Below, piece after piece: positions 5,779-6,159 of a stretch of 6,159 nucleotides of DNA. Made by a program: the position numbers and the translations under genes. Numbering within the stretch: the stretch's first letter is position 1; the number at the start of each line of letters is the position of its first letter. This stretch comes from an uncultured Actinomycetes bacterium (GTDB lineage: Bacteria > Actinomycetota > Acidimicrobiia > Acidimicrobiales > Microtrichaceae). The notes under the pieces are model-generated. The model saw nothing but the letters and a program-made list of their open reading frames with translations, was not told the origin of the DNA and did not search any database. The DNA lies in contig CAIYXG010000138.1 in the NCBI GenBank assembly GCA_903930035.1, positions 1 to 6,159 of the forward strand. Reading direction: 5' to 3'.

Positions 5779-6159
5779 CTGCTCGGGAAGAGCTGGTCGG
5801 CCAGGGCGTGCCGGCGGAGCTTGCCCGTCGCGGTGTGCGGCAGCCCGTCGACCACCACGACGTCCTTGGGCCGCTTGTGCGGCGCCAGACGCTCCCGCGC
5901 CGCGTCCATGACGGCGGCGGGCAGCACGTCACCCACGACCGCGGCGCACACCCGCTGGCCCCAGCGCTCGTCGTCCACGCCGAACACGGCCACCTCGACG
6001 ACGCCGGGCACCTCGGCGAGCACCCGCTCGACCTCGGCGGGGTAGACGTTGACGCCGCCGGTGATGACCAGGTCGTCGCGGCGGCCGTCCAGGTAGAGGT
6101 AGCCGTCGTCGTCCAGGCGGCCCAGGTCGCGGACCGTGAACGCGCCGTGGGCCGACGGG
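5775..6159 (-). CDS. AMP-dependent synthetase/ligase (acyl-CoA synthetase type), C-terminal fragment
   Basis: Only the last 127 residues are inside the window; the frame is open to the right edge. They cover the C-terminal domain of ANL-superfamily adenylating enzymes, which activate a carboxylate as acyl-AMP and usually pass it to CoA. Visible blocks, numbered within the fragment, are RDLGRLDDDGYLYLDGR (10-26, with the ribose-binding Asp11), the hinge and A8 region RRDDLVITGGVNVYPAEVE (26-44), VPGVVEVAVFGVDDERWGQRV (50-70), LAPHKRPK (91-98) and the A10 motif PHTATGKLRR (107-116) with the catalytic Lys113. A GTG at 6023 is internal to the domain and is not a start. The substrate cannot be told from this part; a MenE-like or fatty/aromatic acyl-CoA ligase would fit. 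The TAG stop overlaps the convergent small gene's TAG by 3 bp. Confidence 0.92.
   Translation of the reverse strand, partial: PSAHGAFTVRDLGRLDDDGYLYLDGRRDDLVITGGVNVYPAEVERVLAEVPGVVEVAVFGVDDERWGQRVCAAVVGDVLPAAVMDAARERLAPHKRPKDVVVVDGLPHTATGKLRRHALADQLFPSS

Noticed and set aside
5821..6045. 74-codon plus-strand frame
   Set aside because: It lies antisense to the conserved C-terminal domain of the AMP-forming ligase and has low-complexity Ser/Thr composition.

Overview
The window is very GC-rich, densely packed bacterial DNA with GC-ending codons and GTG starts. It points to an actinobacterium. A folP2-like gene lies directly upstream of a glucosyl-3-phosphoglycerate synthase gene (gpgS), an order known from mycobacteria (Rv1207-Rv1208). 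Thr/Pro-rich linkers in two probably extracytoplasmic proteins are reminiscent of Acidimicrobiia, but this placement is only a guess.

Layout: (1) 1-824, plus strand, the 3' part of a SurE-type nucleotidase with a Thr/Pro-rich leader, open at the left edge. (2) 828-1598 and 1616-2476, minus strand, gpgS and the upstream folP-like gene, a two-gene operon convergent with the SurE gene. (3) 2477-2591, a short divergent intergenic region with weak promoter-like and palindromic signals. (4) 2592-4043, 4040-5518 and 5521-5778, plus strand, a tightly coupled three-gene operon: a three-TM membrane protein with an unrecognised C-terminal region, a three-TM metallophosphoesterase whose membrane half is a paralogue of the first, and an 85-aa protein resembling potato inhibitor I/eglin c. 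(5) 5775-6159, minus strand, the C-terminal end of an AMP-forming ligase/acyl-CoA synthetase, running off the right edge.

The gpgS operon should serve synthesis of glucosylglycerate or methylglucose-lipopolysaccharide type products, with the FolP-like partner of unknown function. The most interesting block is the plus-strand operon. Two adjacent genes share one membrane-anchored sensor-like or scaffold-like module, but only one carries a complete metallophosphoesterase active site. The other has an unrecognised C-terminal region that starts where the phosphatase fold would start. No RNA genes, mobile elements or CRISPR arrays were seen, and no stretch over 300 bases lacks a gene.
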